From Bosea sp. BIWAKO-01 (lineage in GTDB: Bacteria > Pseudomonadota > Alphaproteobacteria > Rhizobiales > Beijerinckiaceae): a stretch of 64,000 nucleotides of DNA. The position numbers and the translations under genes were made by a program. Positions 63,694 through 64,000 of the stretch are shown here, one piece after another (position 1 is the first letter of the stretch; each line of letters starts with the position of its first letter). Location: contig NZ_BCQA01000001.1 in assembly GCF_001748145.1 (NCBI RefSeq), positions 2,568,501-2,632,500 on the forward strand, written 5' to 3'. The notes below the pieces were generated by a model, which was not told where the DNA came from, searched no databases, and was given only the letters and a program-made list of their open reading frames with translations.

Positions 63694-64000
63694 ATGAGCA
63701 AGGCCTTCCAGACGATCGGAGTCGTTGGCGGCGGCTCCTTCGGTGCCGCACTGGCTCTGGCCGCGGCACGCGCCGGGCGAAACGTGCTGCTCTGGGCGCG
63801 CGATCCCGACGCGATCGCGGCCATGCGCGAACGCCGTGAGGTACCGCGCCTGCCCGGCGCGACACTGCCCGCCGCCGTATCGCCGGTTACCGACCTTGCC
63901 GCGCTTGCCGATGCACAGGCGCTGATCCTCGCTGTTCCGACCCAGGCGCTGCGACAGGTCTGCACCGCGCTCGCGCAGGCCTTGCCGGATGGCGTCCCGA
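63694..64000 (+). CDS. gpsA: Glycerol-3-phosphate dehydrogenase [NAD(P)+] (N-terminal part)
   Basis: The first 102 residues of GpsA, cut by the right window edge. It starts MSKAFQTIGVVGGGSFGAALAL with the dinucleotide-binding G-G-G-S-F-G-A-A, continues AGRNVLLWARD and ALILAVPTQALRQVC, as in the family. It reduces dihydroxyacetone phosphate to glycerol-3-phosphate for phospholipids. It follows tsaD in the same direction, a common pairing. Confidence 0.93.
   Translation, partial: MSKAFQTIGVVGGGSFGAALALAAARAGRNVLLWARDPDAIAAMRERREVPRLPGATLPAAVSPVTDLAALADAQALILAVPTQALRQVCTALAQALPDGVP

Overview
The window is about 64 kb of GC-rich chromosomal DNA from an alphaproteobacterium, most likely Hyphomicrobiales (Rhizobiales); a Bosea-like genus is my guess from memory, not something the sequence proves. 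The evidence is a set of core markers typical of that order: aerobic cobaltochelatase CobS/CobT, CarD, CpdR, RpoH, the FdxA ferredoxin, DUF3108, DUF2125 and DUF3422 proteins, a heme operon in which hemD is fused to a Mic60/mitofilin-like domain, Mur-type operators at mntH and GTTC-N7-GTTC LexA boxes. No phage, transposase, integrase or CRISPR array is visible. It is dense, mostly core chromosome, with many ATGA-coupled genes and several TTG starts.

Layout. 1-2.6 kb: a peptide/nickel-type ABC importer (substrate-binding protein cut by the window edge, and a double-ATPase subunit). 2.7-3.7 kb: a secreted polysaccharide lyase-like protein. 3.9-8.9 kb: the most unusual locus. It encodes a 912-residue ABC-exporter-like protein whose nucleotide-binding domain has lost the Walker A lysine, the signature and the Walker B glutamate and holds three copies of a post-Q-loop-like motif; a stand-alone cyclic-nucleotide-binding-fold protein; and a membrane, [2Fe-2S]-containing class III nucleotide cyclase that carries an apparent one-base frameshift. 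8.9-12.6 kb: two methyltransferase-like proteins and two glycosyltransferases. 12.8-16.1 kb: cobS-gfa-cobT. 16-26.9 kb: esterase/phytase-like protein, rpmB, DUF3108 protein, a SUV3-like helicase, an S4 protein, fdxA, carD, an M48 lipoprotein protease and an SNase-like protein. Next come tRNA-Arg(CCU) and two RidA proteins.

28.5-34.2 kb: a probable polyprenyl-phosphate pentose locus. A UbiA-type phosphoribosyltransferase and a DprE1-type oxidase are translationally coupled. Facing them are a class III aminotransferase, an extended SDR epimerase, a possible 44-residue protein and an SMR/ArnE-like transporter. 34-46 kb: housekeeping and envelope genes (GST, DUF3422, ABC-2 exporter, chemoreceptor, prfC, a Tat-exported PLP enzyme, a trans-sulfuration enzyme, tspO). 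46-53 kb: mntH with two Mur-like boxes, cpdR, hpt, a zinc-ribbon protein, ftsEX, a YdcF-like protein and a PlsC-like acyltransferase. 53.3-54.3 kb: a small gene behind LexA-like boxes, and chaC. 54.4-64 kb: DUF2125 protein, rpoH, rluD, then hemY, hemD-mic60 and hemC on the minus strand, and divergent tsaD and gpsA (cut by the window edge).

Themes are envelope biogenesis (glycosyltransferases, polyprenyl-phosphate sugars, FtsEX, acyltransferase, Mic60-like protein), tetrapyrrole metabolism (cobST, hemCDY) and redox/second-messenger signalling (the ABC-like protein, cNMP-fold protein and Fe-S cyclase). Functions rest on motif recognition by eye; start codons were chosen from Shine-Dalgarno sequences where possible.
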